Below are positions 42,731-53,780 of a stretch of 64,000 nt of DNA, piece by piece. Location: contig DF239577.1 of assembly GCA_000507305.1 (NCBI GenBank), forward strand, positions 11,170-75,169, written 5' to 3'. Position numbers and translations under genes: made by a program. The notes below the pieces were generated by a model. The model was not told where the DNA came from. It was given only the letters and a program-made list of their open reading frames with translations, and ran no database searches. Every line of letters begins with the position of its first letter. Positions within the stretch are counted from its first letter, which is position 1. The stretch comes from Breviolum minutum Mf 1.05b.01. Taxonomy: Eukaryota; Sar; Dinophyceae; Suessiales; Symbiodiniaceae.

Positions 42731-43767
42731 GGAAGTGCAAAATGACCACAGGAAACCATTGGAACAAACACTGTTCCATTAAACCATAAAATTCTTGGAA
42801 TTATCAACTGACAATATGAACAACAAAGTGAGAATTCGTCGTGAATTCTACCTGGAAAAAATCGCCATTGTCTTAGTTTGCATAAAACATCATATAGCCA
42901 TTTCCCATCTTCCCGGATCTTTCCGTCATCGCCCAGTTACTCATCAATGCACTCAAGGTGAACTCGTCACTTCTCAGGCCTCTTCGTTGAACGAAAATCG
43001 TCGAGAAAACCCACCTGTAATTAATTGCAATATAGTGAAACTAAAACACACACACATATATATATATATATGATGTATATATATAAATATGATATATATA
43101 TTTATATGTTTGCACAATATGTAGTATTATGTTGTAATGTTATGGTAAAAAATGGTGAGATATACAATAACTTGGACTATAGCCTACAGCTACATAAAGC
43201 TCCAAGAATGTACGCACATCATAGATGTACAAAAAAATGCACACACATATAACACATGCATAGAGAGTTTCATTCCCTCATTCAATCTCATATATCTCAT
43301 ATTCTATAGTGGCATTATCATGCAGCAACGACACCCACCTTTTGTTTGATAGGAAAGATGTTTGAAGTTGGAACTGACTTTAGCAGAGATGTTTCTTTGT
43401 TCATAGAACTCGCGGCTGGGAAAAAAAAACAGAGAATACTTCCAGTTCTTATCCATTCCCGTATGCAACAAAAATGGATGAGACGTGAGACTTAGCAAGT
43501 GGCTCCCTTGTGAGCTGTACTTCGGAGAAAAAAAACAGTTTTCTGAATTCAACATTTCACACTGTCCCTTCGCAAAACATGTTTGTTGAATAACAGCCTG
43601 TCCTTGCAGAGTGGATTCATGAAGCTCTAATGAAGAAACTTGTGTTCCAAGATATATCCGAAGTCATGACTAGGCAACCTCAGCCACATCCTGTCCCACA
43701 TCTCATTCCAATTTAAACAATCCTGTCCAACAAAACACAGCTGAATGGGTTTTTGATTTGCCCAGGC

Positions 43768-43872
43768 CTAGCTCTTCTTGCTGTCGGAAAATTTCGAAGG
43801 CCACTTGCCATTGGCTACCACTTTCACAAGCACTGATAGCAGCACTACAAAGTACCTTACTTTCAACCATTT
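43768..43872 (-). CDS. PPR exon (group 43.8-45.0 kb)
   Basis: 2 nt + 34 codons + 1 nt. Contains MVESKVLCSAAISACESGSQ then WQVAFEIFRQQEEL. Acceptor TGGAAAG; donor is GC (GAGCTAG|GCCTGG). Joins 44102 in phase with correct W-to-W spacing. Confidence 0.75.
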   Translation of the reverse strand, partial: KWLKVRYFVVLLSVLVKVVANGKWPSKFSDSKKS

Positions 43873-44101
43873 CTTTCCACAGAAGCGAATCTTGCAGGAA
43901 CAAATGGTTGAGAAAACAAGTCATTTCCTTCAGAAACGAAGGTTTACAATTCATAAAAACCATTCAAACTTCATCCAAACTTCTGATAGAACCACAAGCT
44001 GAATATAAGGGAAACCGATGGGTGGTTGCTCCAAAACCCCTTGGTCTCAAAAGTCACCACCCTTCCAAAAATTGCAGTCTAAGAATCCGCATTGACCACT
44101 C

Positions 44102-44241
44102 CTGTACTGATAGCCTTGCGCATTAATTCAAGTGCATGGCACCAGCCATTCACAAAGCCATCTGCGCAACATGCAGAGATGGCGGCACTGTAGAAGATGA
44201 CATCGGCTTCTAGTTGGCACGCCGAAGCTTGGCAAAAGAGC
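44102..44241 (-). CDS. PPR exon with GA donor
   Basis: 1 nt + 46 codons + 1 nt. Reads CQLEADVIFYSAAISACCAD then GFVNGWCHALELMRKAIST. Acceptor CTTTCAAG. The only donor giving correct phase and repeat spacing to 43872 is GA (TACAG|GAGTGG), reading AISTEMVESKV across the join. Confidence 0.75.
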
Positions 44242-44444
44242 CTTGAAAGACATCTTTCAAAGATGGAAGGGGTTCAATGCAAGTACACTCGGTCCGAAAT
44301 AAACATGGAAGCCAACATTTGATGGTTTTTTGGATTAAGGATGTACCGTTTCCAAAACATACATTTGATATCTGGTTCCTGCCACTAGTCTTTCAGGAGT
44401 GTAGGCAATGATTGATTGCTGGAACCTAGCCTAGGAGCCCCTGA

Positions 44445-44615
44445 GAAAGAGATGACAACTTGTAGCTTCGAGGTAGGCCATGGCAAAAAGCAAACCTTGA
44501 TTTTCAATGACTCCACAACTCTTGTCATGAAGCTCCACCTGCCAAGATGCTTTGGTAACATTAGAGCACCCTTCACCACTTCCACATGTGCACATGTAAC
44601 TCTTTCTCAAAGCTG
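44445..44615 (-). CDS. Possible PPR exon, degenerate
   Basis: Minus frame reads CGSGEGCSNVTKASWQVELH then DKSCGVIENQGLLFAM. NVTKASWQVELHD matches the K-x-x-W-Q-x-x-L part of a PPR repeat. Boundaries unresolved; another frame is also open. Confidence 0.25.
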
Positions 44616-44854
44616 AGGATAAGAAAGGATACAACCAAACACATTGACAATAGGGCTCCCAACGCACTAGTCTTTGGATTTTGGGGTAAGTCAATTCATG
44701 ATTTTGTAGAACATACTTCCCATCTCATAAGACCGTCGGACATGTCAGATCTTCCAATGGGTGTAAAATGGATGTTGAGTTCAAAAACCTTTTTGGAAAA
44801 TGGTTTCAGTTCTTTACATCTTCACAAAGGATCTCTACTACCCCCAACAAGTGG

Positions 44855-44976
44855 TTACCCTGGTGAACCCCAGTCTGACAGGCAGGTCATAATCATTTCG
44901 CAATGGATGTCGAGATACGCGAGGGCACCTGCCCACTGTCCACTCTTTTGACAAGCACTGACTGCCGCACTATAAC
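44855..44976 (-). CDS. PPR exon
   Basis: Acceptor TTCATTGACAG, reads YSAAVSACQKSGQWAGALAY then LDIHCEMIMTCLSDW, to a stop at 44855; a donor must lie earlier (GCAG|GTGCCC or similar). Unmistakable PPR core. First recognised exon of the 43.8-45.0 kb group. Confidence 0.7.
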
Positions 44977-45556
44977 CTGTCAATGAACAGTTACCGTTTT
45001 CATATATAATCAAAAAATGGCCGTCGTTCGGAAATCCTTAACTATCTAGCATGTTTGTCAACGATACCAAGAATTTACTACGAGGATGGCAGAAATTTGC
45101 CTTCCTGCAAGTCTACGAGCATGCCCTGTCTCTTCCCAAACTCCTTTCAAGCTAATCCTGACTCCAAACGAAACTGCAAGGCTCGAAATCAATGTGTCAA
45201 AGTATTGATTTACTGTGTTGAGCGCGACCACTAGGATTGTGTCGTGAACCTAGCCTCCACTACTGAAGATCAAAGCATGCTGAATCATGCAGAAAGGGCA
45301 TACACTTCCAGGCAATGTGCTGTAGATTGCAAATGTGACTACCCTACCTTTGAGAACAATGATAATTATCCAGTGGATCCTGCCAAAATACTGTAACAGT
45401 AGATAGGTTAACAGTGATCCCTGCATAAAAATACATCCATAGATTTACCCACTGTTGCAGGGTTTAGTCAAGCCCCCAATTATCCAAGTATCTCACAGTG
45501 CTGCAATGATATCTAGCTGCTAGCTATCTATTCGAAGCTGTGAACTCCGGATATGT

Positions 45557-45671
45557 TCACGGATACCAAGACATGATACCATTTTCCAAGCCCCCAAAAA
45601 AAGGAAACTTAGCTGTATCTGCGTAGTCTTGGAGCATTTCATTCTCTGCGTAAACCCTTCTCAACGAAAAA
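45557..45671 (-). CDS. PPR gene A terminal exon
   Basis: Acceptor CATATGACAG; 1 nt + 38 codons to TGA. Reads FSLRRVYAENEMLQDYADTA then KFPFFGGLENGIMSWYP. Joins exon 45733-45934 in phase (ag + t = Ser). Not a PPR repeat itself; likely a C-terminal tail. Confidence 0.65.
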
Positions 45672-45732
45672 CTGTCATATGAGAAAATCATATCAGCCGA
45701 AGATTCAACAAAAACAAACAGTCTCGTCTTAC

Positions 45733-45934
45733 CTTTTATACCTTCCATAATCTAGAGTTGCCCTAAACCACCCTGAACCAACTTTCCTCCCAACCCACCC
45801 CCCCTTTTTTTTGGTAGTCTTTGCACCTTCGAAATCCAAGGCACTGATCAGGCTGGCTTGTAGTTGCTGGTTACATAAACTTTCAAATAATTGCAGGGCT
45901 ATGGTCCTTGTTAGCTCAGGGTCAGCCAAAGGAA
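45733..45934 (-). CDS. PPR gene A penultimate exon
   Basis: Acceptor GCATTCCAG and consensus donor AAAAG|GTAAGA; 2 nt + 66 codons + 2 nt. Starts PLADPELTRTIALQLFESLC, then QQLQASLISALDFEG, a degenerate final PPR-like helix pair, then a basic linker GWVGRKVGSGWFRATLDYGR. Confidence 0.65.
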
Positions 45935-46291
45935 CTGGAATGCACTACTAGTACTAAAATCACCCAAAAACAAATTGTGATGATTCTTAGGGGGTTCTTA
46001 TGTTTATGTACAGCGCACAACATAAGTCAAAAAACACAAGTTCTATATGTTAGTATGTTGTTCTTACTAGAATACACATACATATATGAATCATGATGTT
46101 ACATCTCTCATATTTGTCAAATCTTTCCTTTAAATAGTGTAATTGCGAATTATACGTGTAAGTAATGGGTGGTTGGGCGACTGCGGATCTCAAACATATC
46201 TGTCACCATTGCAAGGGGGGGGGGGGGTCCAGATTAAATTCGACTACCGAACCAAACCACCCAAGTTATCATGATAAGAGTTACTGGAAGT

Positions 46292-46398
46292 TACACCTCG
46301 GGATATTAACATGGAACCTGCACATCACCCTATTCGAAAAAGTACATCATCTTCCAAACCTCAATTTTTTGGTTTCCATCTTAATTTTCTGGGGTGAA
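46292..46398. mobile_element. Family D MITE
   Basis: TTACACCTCGGGATATTAACATGGAACC start, GGTTTCCATCTTAATTTTCTGGGGTGAA end. Between 45935 and 46680 nothing else is supported. Confidence 0.75.
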
Positions 46399-46680
46399 CT
46401 ATAGATGTCAATGTTACTGATTTATGATGGCTTGGATTGCAGCCGTCAGTTTTTTCCAAACTCTGGTCAACATGGGTTCTCTCAAACCAAAGGTTCGGAG
46501 TGAACATAAAATGAGCCACGACAGAAAATCCGGGGTCCCTTACTTTCCATGAGTCATCCTGGTTGTTTAATAGGGATCCTCACAATGGTCGATTATAAAT
46601 TATAATCTCTATTGAAAAAATCACCTATGTAACCCAACCAACTAGGGGCCCTTTTTTCGTGGCTCCAAAAAAATCCAAGA

Positions 46681-47052
46681 GGTGGGCTCGCCCGTGTTGT
46701 TGGGAGCCACAGAGTCCACATAAACAGCCAGCTACGCTGCAAGGAACAAGAATTCACTAGAATTGAAGTAACCAGCTGCCAACCAAAAATTGATATCACT
46801 GGATATACAAAATCCCAAGGTCGGTGGGCTCGCGGCTCCGTGTTGGGAGGGGAGCCACAGAGTCCACAATCCAACAGCCAGCTACGCTGCAAGGAGTTTC
46901 AGAAATTCACTAGACTGTGAAGTAGCCAAACGCCAACAAAAATTGATACCCTCCAGGGAATTAACATATCCCACCTTGGGAAAAGGAAAATCATCTTCAA
47001 AATGCCATTTTTGGGGGATATGTTAGTTCCCTGGAGGGTATCACTGGATATC
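46681..47052. repeat. Tandem segmental duplication, second copy carrying a family C insertion
   Basis: Copy 1 (46681-46806) and copy 2 (46823-47052) share GGTGGGCTCG, GGGAGCCACAGAGTCCACA, ACAGCCAGCTACGCTGCAAGGA, AATTCACTAGA and AAAATTGATA / TATCACTGGATAT. Copy 2 is longer by the 90-bp element at 46949-47038. Copy 1 therefore shows the empty site. Confidence 0.85.
46949..47038. mobile_element. Family C MITE with defined ends and TA target duplication
   Basis: CCCTCCAGGGAATTAACATATCCC ... GGGATATGTTAGTTCCCTGGAGGG, flanked by TA on both sides (46947-46948, 47039-47040). The empty copy at 46791-46800 reads TTGATATCACT with a single TA at 46794-46795. TA duplication plus short inverted ends is the Stowaway (Tc1/mariner-derived MITE) pattern. 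Confidence 0.85.
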
Positions 47053-47150
47053 TAATGATCAAATTGGGATCGTGTTTCCTGCAAGATTTATCCATGATTT
47101 GAATGCTTATTTTGGTTTAGGCCATTCAATGATGATGGAAGGATTCTGCT

Positions 47151-47402
47151 ATGTGTAAAAGCCAGACGCAGCATGACCCATCAAAATGGAAACAAGGCCA
47201 AACATACCTTCAGGCACCAAAGCACCCAGAAGTTGCAATCCCTAGTTGGATGGCCCAGAAATTGTCCAAGTGGTTTGTAACCAGGTCCCTACCTAAATGT
47301 ATATATGTAGGTCACGACACAGCTACTATACCGTTAGGTGCCCCAAACCATACTGCACATGTCGAGTTTCCACTGGGTCTTTTTTTCGCAGGAACTGATT
47401 AA
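47151..47402 (+). CDS. Doubtful plus-strand ORF, 83 codons
   Basis: ATG at 47151 to TAA at 47400. Reads DPSKWKQGQTYLQAPKHPE and WMAQKLSKWFVTRSLPK. Composition is passable, but it lies in the antisense of a PPR intron and ends in TTTTTTTCGCAG|GAAC, which looks like a splice acceptor. Low confidence. Confidence 0.2.
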   Translation: MCKSQTQHDPSKWKQGQTYLQAPKHPEVAIPSWMAQKLSKWFVTRSLPKCIYVGHDTATIPLGAPNHTAHVEFPLGLFFAGTD

Positions 47403-48135
47403 AGCATTGTGCGTGATCCTTGGCAAGCGTTAAATTGTGCGGCTGTGATGGGTGGTTGGGAAACATGAAACCTTATGTGAATCGTGTATGGGGGTGGCAT
47501 GCATTGTCCAATATCAATACGGTTTCAGAAACAAAATAAACGAAATGCATTGACTGGATTCTGTCATTCATGTGAATAATTTACCCGGAGTTTCCAACAA
47601 AACCTGCTGCTTTCTGAATGGCAACACCAGGCAGTACATATCGTTTGAACATGTAAATAAATCTAAATCTGGGCAAGTTACTCTACCTCCTAAACCTGAA
47701 CGAAGGTGCATTTTGGGGGAATTCCCTTCCTGAAACCACCATTTGGGGTGATCAACCGGCTGTTTGGTCGCTATAATTTGGCCAGATCATATACCTCGGT
47801 GTTGCTGCTGCACCATGACAAGTGAGTACCAATAGGAGGTATCATTTTTGTGGCAAGGGATCCCTATCATTAAAAGCTTCACATGCCACGGTTACTGGGA
47901 GGGGGAACTTAACACCGTAATCGGCATATTCTGCCATTGATTTAGTGTAGCCAAGAGTACGTACACATACATTGCCGAGGATGCGTTAATACATAATAAC
48001 CAAAAAAAACACCGTAACAAAATCAACCCTTCTAGGTTTTTATCCGAAGAAACATCGGGTTTTCTAGGAGTAAACAAAATTCAACTTGCTGGGGTGCTTG
48101 TTTGAAGCACTGGAGTGACAAACACAACATATTTT

Positions 48136-48240
48136 CCACCCCAGCAATTTAAAATGGAACCTGAACACGATGATTTCCAAAAGGCATCTATTCTTCCAGA
48201 AGTCCATTTTTAGGTTCCATTTTCATTTTTGGGAAGTGCA
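48136..48240. mobile_element. Family D MITE
   Basis: CCACCCCAGCAATTTAAAATGGAACCTG start, TAGGTTCCATTTTCATTTTTGGGAAGTG end, GATGATTTCCAAAAGG core. Confidence 0.7.
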
Positions 48241-48833
48241 TATATGTACATATTAAATCCCCACATTCATAAGCCAACTGCAAGTTTGGAGACACATCAG
48301 GCTTCAATGTTGAAGTATCCAATCGACTCCTTAAATCATGTAGGGATCGGTCAGGCTTGATATGAAGGTAGGAAAAGACAGTTGTGTTTGGTCACATGTC
48401 TGAATCTTGAGCTCAATCAACTACAAATTTCACTCAACCAAATACACTTAGAACACAAAAACACAAACATAACACACATATACACACATATTAATATGCA
48501 AATTCTGAAGGTTTATAAGGATTCGTACCCAACATTCCCATGGTCAGTCAGGACTTTGATCGTTAAATCATATCTTCTGTTGACCCCCGAGTGTTCAGTC
48601 AAAGCTTGAGCTTCTTATTTTTGTTTGAGGTGAGTAATTTACAGCTAGCAAGAGGTAGACTCTGAGACTCAGCAATCTTTCTCTAATATATTGTGCAGAC
48701 TCATATAAGAACATATCACTTCCCCAAATAATTGATCAAACTACCTGTTTTGATCCTATTTGTAATTACTATACATCTACAGGCTGCTTGTGGGTATGTT
48801 TTGGAGTTTGGGAAAATCTCATGCTTTGAGAGT

Positions 48834-48988
48834 TCACGGCAAGACAAGTCTCAATAAACTTAATGCAATTTGCCAATGTCCACTCTTCCCACAGGCACTG
48901 ATGACACTGTTGAAGACAATGGTATCCACTTGAACAGCTTTCATGCATAAATCTTCCAAACAACTTAGTGCATGCTGCCATTGATTGC
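48834..48988 (-). CDS. PPR gene A exon
   Basis: Acceptor GCCGCTCTCAG. Reads NQWQHALSCLEDLCMKAVQV, DTIVFNSVISACGKSGHWQI, ALSLLRLVLP. This is one and a half classic PPR repeats. The frame reaches TGA at 48834; a GT (GACTT|GTCTTG) just before it may be the true donor. Confidence 0.8.
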
Positions 48989-49376
48989 CTGAGAGCGGCA
49001 CATTCCGACACAACAAAACAAAGGTCATTGACTCAAAGTAGATTGCTCCTTCATTGAGATTGTCTCACCGCGTACGGATGTCCAGGGAGTTGTAACAGCC
49101 ATGTATTTTTCAGCTTATGGTCTTCAGTTTATAGCTTGAGGTGTTTCAATGGCCCCCTATGCAGCCTCAGGCTGCCTATGGAACTGGTACTGCAACCAGT
49201 CTGAAACCTACTCTAAAGGCCTTCCAACCCTATTAACCTGAGCAGCGCATTGAAAATCACCCCTGAAACATGACCATACACCAAGCCATCATGTTCATTT
49301 TGGAGGTTGTCCGAACACCACTAACACACTTTTAACCAAGTGACGACTGCTTCATGTGAACCATTCGGAACTAAAC

Positions 49377-49475
49377 TTTGGAAAACAAATATGCCTTTGC
49401 GAAAGCCAAGCTGCTTTTATCCAACATGTTAATAGCCTTGGTATATGTCACCAGTGCTCCTTGCATCTTCAGTGC
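49377..49475 (-). CDS. PPR gene A exon
   Basis: 33 codons, phase 0 at both ends. Acceptor AGAATGCAAG, donor TCCAAA|GTTTAG. Reads ALKMQGALVTYTKAINMLDK then SSLAFAKAYLFSK; VTYTKAINML is the first PPR helix. A small upstream exon (VEEYVKHLCVESVL, about 49563-49605, donor GTGAGG) is possible. Confidence 0.55.
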
Positions 49476-50540
49476 CTTGCATTCTGCTATGGCCTCTAAA
49501 GCACGAAACCACCAGGTGAAAACCATGGCAAAACAGCTCCAATCCGTGACCCTCACCAAAACAGACTCAACACAAAGATGTTTCACATATTCTTCAACTG
49601 TAACCTTCTCATCATGAGAAACGAAAAAAAACAGAAAACACATATATATATATATATTTGTAATAGTTATGTGGCAATACTATACAACAAATGCGTGAAC
49701 ATGTCCTTTGCCAACCTGAGTTGACACAAGGAATCTTGACCTCGTATGATTGCATCGATGCCGATGCCTACCGAAGCCAAGCCCCAAAACTGCTACGGAT
49801 GCGCACAATGTGGGACAAAAGACCTACCAATAGCGTACCCAGTCTACTTTGTTGGCGCCCTGTTTCGCGGTGAGTTGACTCTTCGTAAGCGGTCAATGGG
49901 GGTGTTTGCTGCTTGAGCCCAAACTCAAACATTTACATATCCTGTTACTATCCATTTGACTAATAAATCTAGTTCCTCTCACATTCTCGAAGGGTCATTC
50001 GAGTCACATCTCGCCTAGGCAGCCCCAGAGTGTCTTTTCAGCAAATCTTTTTGCAGCGATTCAAGCGAATGATTTTGGCCAACTAAAGTCAGCAAAATCC
50101 ATACCAAACACTTGATGAAAATAGATACACACTCCGGACAAACCGTAGCATGGCTGCATGGGTCTGGAAATCACTGTTCCTCAAACCCGGCAGATGTGAG
50201 CTGTTGGTGTCAAGGAATGTAATTCACCCGTCCTTCGGTCATTTTGGAAACAAAATTCAGCTTTCATTCGCACCACTTGTCTACTTCAATGGTACTGCAA
50301 TGATCAAGCCCCGGGATTTGTCAGCACAAAAAGTTGTCCGCGCAAGTTTCTTTTGCAGTTTTTAATAGGCATAAATGCCACCCCAAAAAAGATATATATA
50401 ATTGGTCTGATCTTCAATTGCAATAAACAGTACAGGTCAGTACTTTGCTCAAATAAATCATTCTTTCCAAGAATTGTGTTTGTGTCTATCTTTCATCAAA
50501 TCGGGATGAGTTGTAATCAGTGTAGAAGCTGAAGTGATAC

Positions 50541-50646
50541 GCACTCTAACTGCGACATCATGCGTACCGCCCCTTGTGGCTGCTGCGAAAGCACGCAAGC
50601 ATTCGACGCGCTACTGAAGGCCACCATGTCCCCTGGGCGGAACGTG
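50541..50646 (-). CDS. PPR gene A exon
   Basis: 1 nt + 35 codons. Acceptor CGATGTGAAG, donor GAGTGC|GTATCA. Reads TFRPGDMVAFSSASNACVLS then QQPQGAVRMMSQLEC. The FSSASNAC core is PPR-like, with the usual W replaced. Joins 50940 in phase (ag + c = Ser). Confidence 0.65.
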
Positions 50647-50939
50647 CTTCACATCGGATGAAATTGATGGCAAAGGTCGCCAGGACGACAGTCCTTTTCG
50701 AAACGTATTGAGCATGAATGGTTCTTGAATGTTCTTGAGGAAGATCTGTTCCCAAACACTATCGATGTATGCCTTCTAAATATGAATTTAATTGAATTCA
50801 TATACCTGTAAAGCCAAGTGCCCTATTCTCAAGGCAATAGTTGCTGGTTTTAGGGGTAAAGTTGCCTAAAAAACTAGGACACTTGGCGTTCCAGGTATAT
50901 ATATATATATAAAAATCTTCGATAACTTTCAATGTTCAC

Positions 50940-51078
50940 CTTCCATGGTGGGACGGGTCTTGAGATGTTGCAACAACTTTGCAATCGTCATAGGTGTTCA
51001 GTGCATCGACCAACACGTGCTGACCGTATGTTGATATCTGCAAGTTAGGAGTGTTTATGTCCATCATGCTGATGAAAC
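50940..51078 (-). CDS. PPR gene A exon, non-repeat insert
   Basis: Strong acceptor CGTTTTGCAG and donor GGAAG|GTGAAC; 2 nt + 45 codons + 2 nt. Reads FISMMDINTPNLQISTYGQ, HVLVDALNTYDDCKVVATSQ. Not a clear PPR repeat. Phase agrees with both neighbours, so it is likely an inserted loop or degenerate repeat. Confidence 0.6.
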
Positions 51079-51224
51079 CTGCAAAACGTCTACAAACATA
51101 CCCCAAAAATGCCAATTGCTTACAAACGATGGCATTCTTTTCACTGCAAAGCTCCACCCCTTTGATTTCCACTTAAATCATCTAAATATCCTTCCAAACC
51201 CTGACAATCATGAAAAAAAACAAC

Positions 51225-51360
51225 CTATCCCACCCAGGCCTGGCATGGCAGCTTCATACATCATTGACAACAAAGTGAAGCTGCACCGCCATGCAGCTGC
51301 TTCTTCACAAGCCAGCATGGCACTGGCATAGGTAATACGATCAGCTTCTACCTCCCAAAC
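51225..51360 (-). CDS. PPR gene A exon
   Basis: 45 codons + 1 nt. Acceptor TTTGTTCGAG, donor GGGATAG|GTTGTT. Reads VWEVEADRITYASAMLACEE then AAAWRCSFTLLSMMYEAAMP, a full PPR repeat. With the upstream exon ending at 51842 the W-to-C distance is 30 residues. Confidence 0.75.
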
Positions 51361-51718
51361 CTCGAACAAAAAAATCGAAAAAAAAACAACGGGGAATTCA
51401 GGGCATACCAAAACAAGAAACAACTAAAATATATAGCTTTAGTATAAACATTGAAACACATAACATATATAAAGACTACAACTTCTATAGAAATCCTGGG
51501 GATGAAATGGATCAAATTGTTAACAGTTAACACTGATTTGTTTTTTTTGTCGGGAGCTCGCTAGGTCGAAGCAACACCGGATGCCATGAGCCTCTTGAAC
51601 ACAAAAAAATAGATGAAGCTATTTTCAAACAAAATTGGGATACAAAACAAAAAATCCCAGGATCATGGTGGCTGGATGCTGTCAGCCAAGATGACTTTGA
51701 AATCTTTGAAGCTATCTT

Positions 51719-51817
51719 CTGGTTGGTGGTTTCAACCCATCTGAAAAAATATTAGTCAAAATGGGGATCTTCCCCAAGTAGGGGTGAAAATAAAAAATAT
51801 TCCAAACCACCACCTAG
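51719..51817 (-). mobile_element. Family A introner-like element in a PPR intron
   Basis: Plus strand CTGGTTGGTGGTTTCAACCC ... TTCCAAACCACCACCTAG. On the minus strand it reads CTAG|GTGGTGG ... CCAACCAG|. Exon 51842-51938 stays open right up to it, and splicing it out also gives an open frame. PPR spacing however favours the donor at 51841, which places the element inside a larger intron. Confidence 0.8.
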
Positions 51818-51841
51818 TCTTGTTTTGTTTCGCCTAGTAAC

Positions 51842-51938
51842 ACGAAGATCTTCTAACAACTGCAATGCCACTGGCCATTCTTTCGCTCGTTGACAAGCAC
51901 TAATGGCAGCATTGAAGGTGATGATATTCCCTTGAAGC
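51842..51938 (-). CDS. PPR gene A exon
   Basis: 1 nt + 32 codons. Acceptor GACCCTCCAG, donor CTTCGT|GTTACT. Reads LQGNIITFNAAISACQRAKE then WPVALQLLEDLR, an ideal PPR repeat. Joins 53200 in phase (ag + g = Arg). Confidence 0.8.
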
Positions 51939-51999
51939 CTGGAGGGTCACAAGGCATTTGTTGATGTCACATGGGTTGTTTCGTTGATAGGGGAAGTAG

Positions 52000-52090
52000 G
52001 CTGGTGGAACTAACCCATTTGAAACATATGCGCCAAAATTAGGAATCTTCTCCAAAGTTGGCAAGATGAACATAAACAACTAACAGTTAC
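52000..52090. mobile_element. Divergent family A relative
   Basis: GGCTGGTGGAACTAACCCATTTGAAACATATGCGCC, AGGAATCTTCTCC and GATGAACATAAACAACTAACAG match the family A order with decayed ends. A partial family B copy lies at 52809-52895. Confidence 0.5.
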
Positions 52091-53085
52091 TTCAAATCAC
52101 TAAAAAGGGAAACCTTGTTCCCATGTTTGTTACTTCAAGTTTTTGTTGTTGAGGTGCCCATTTCCAGCTGTAAACTTTCGGAGGACATAACCTATAAACC
52201 TGAGATAAATGGGTCGGATCATTTCCCTATTCCCTAGTGCAATCTTGATTTTGGATCATTTTCCTTGATTTTGGAGTGATTTTGGATAAACATGTTGGAT
52301 TTGCATTTGCCTGCTCACTGTTGTAATCTTTGAAAACTTGTACAATTTTTCCAACTTTCAAGGTTACCCCAGGCAACTTTGAGGTTCCCCCAACTGAATT
52401 ATATAATTGCCTGCCAAGCGAAGGAAATGATGAGTAGTAGCTACCTTTTCCGAAATAACACAAGGACTTTGGAAGTTATGAATATATCATTCAAACATGT
52501 ATATACTACTTACATGTACATATAAGAATGTTATGTATCATGCTTGCTATGTTTACTGCATATTGAAACTTGAAAATAGATATCTGTTTATGTGCAATGA
52601 AAAAAAATATATATATATTTAAAGGCGTGTGTTTAATACACCAAAAAAAACAACCAAACAACACTTTTGTTTAGTTGACCTGGTTGAAGTGATGTTTCTG
52701 GTGCAGCTGAGCTGGCAAAACACTTGTCACCCCGTTTCCTGTCGAAAGGCACAACACCTCCCCCCCAATAGCACCCATTGCTAATGGACAATGGTGATTC
52801 ATAAGTTCATACTGTTGATGGAACAAATCCTGCACCAGTTGAGGTTGGTAGTTCATCCCCGTTATTTGCATGGTTTTTTAACATCCCAAATGATGCGTAA
52901 AAGACCCTGACACTTCCAATGGTTGGTTCAAATGAGTCCTTTCCTTTTGGGGCGTTTAGGCCTACTTTTCATGGGCCATGGGCCATGTTTGGAACAAGAA
53001 AATCCACACAAATGGTGCTTGACTGCTGATTTACCATGGTAGAATCCGTAATCAAAAAAAACAACTTTTATTCAAACAAAAGTTG

Positions 53086-53176
53086 TACTCCCCCCAAAAA
53101 AATAACATGAAATCTGAAAATCACCCTTGGTGGAAAAGGAAAACATCTATCTTCCAAAGCTCCATCTTTGGGGGCC
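53086..53176. mobile_element. Family D MITE, shortened
   Basis: TACTCCCCCCAAAAAAATAACATG, CTGAAAATCACCCTTGG and CTTCCAAAGCTCCATCTTTGGGGG. Lies at the 3' edge of the PPR exon region 53200-53297. Confidence 0.65.
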
Positions 53177-53199
53177 GAAAGCTTCCTGCTAATCCCCAC

Positions 53200-53297
53200 C
53201 TCTTCAATTGCATCTGACCTAAGAGCTGTAAGACCTGACGCCACTTTCGACATTTCTCACAGGCACTGATGGCCGCCGAGTAAGCCACCACGTTGGC
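53200..53297 (-). CDS. PPR gene A exon
   Basis: 32 codons + 2 nt. Acceptor TTCCGCGTTAG, donor GAAGAG|GTGGGG. Reads ANVVAYSAAISACEKCRKWR then QVLQLLGQMQLK. Ideal PPR repeat. Confidence 0.85.
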
Positions 53298-53647
53298 CTA
53301 ACGCGGAACGTGGAAGGCGTGTTTTTGCAGCGGTGGTTTTCACCACCAACCTGGAAGTTGTGAATGTTTTTCTGAGGTGCCCCAGCCAAAACCAGACAAA
53401 AAATGGCCATGAAACAAATCCTTTGAAGTAGGATTGTGGCTGTTGGCTGTTTACATGTTTTGTTCATGTTCAATATTTTTGTTCAAAGCACAATCTACAA
53501 ATTACAATATGTGTTAATTGTTTGTAGCAGCTCTGAGCTTACCCGGAATTAAAAGCGTCTTTTTATAAATATAAATCAACGACACAGGAATAAAATCAGT
53601 TTCTTTCCCCCAAAAAGAACCACTTTTCAGAAGAAATTTCAAAAAGG

Positions 53648-53780
53648 CGTCGAGTTGCTGGTTGAACCACCCATGTGACATTTTCTTTTATCCTTGAATT
53701 GGATCATGTTCCATTCATTTGCCCTGAAGGTCGGTGGTGGTGAAAAATGCAAAAAAATCTTTGAACCCAGCACCATCCAG
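53648..53780. mobile_element. Divergent family A relative
   Basis: GAGTTGCTGGTTGAACCACCCATG start, AATTGGATCATGTTCC core, TTTGAACCCAGCACCATCCAG end. Resembles the copy at 55127-55237. Confidence 0.45.

Noticed and set aside
51663..51718. Possible exon after splicing out the family A element at 51719-51813 (EDSFKDFKVILADSIQPP)
   Set aside because: It is in frame, but it would lengthen the PPR repeat by about 15 residues. The direct join 51842 to 51360 gives the normal 30-residue spacing.
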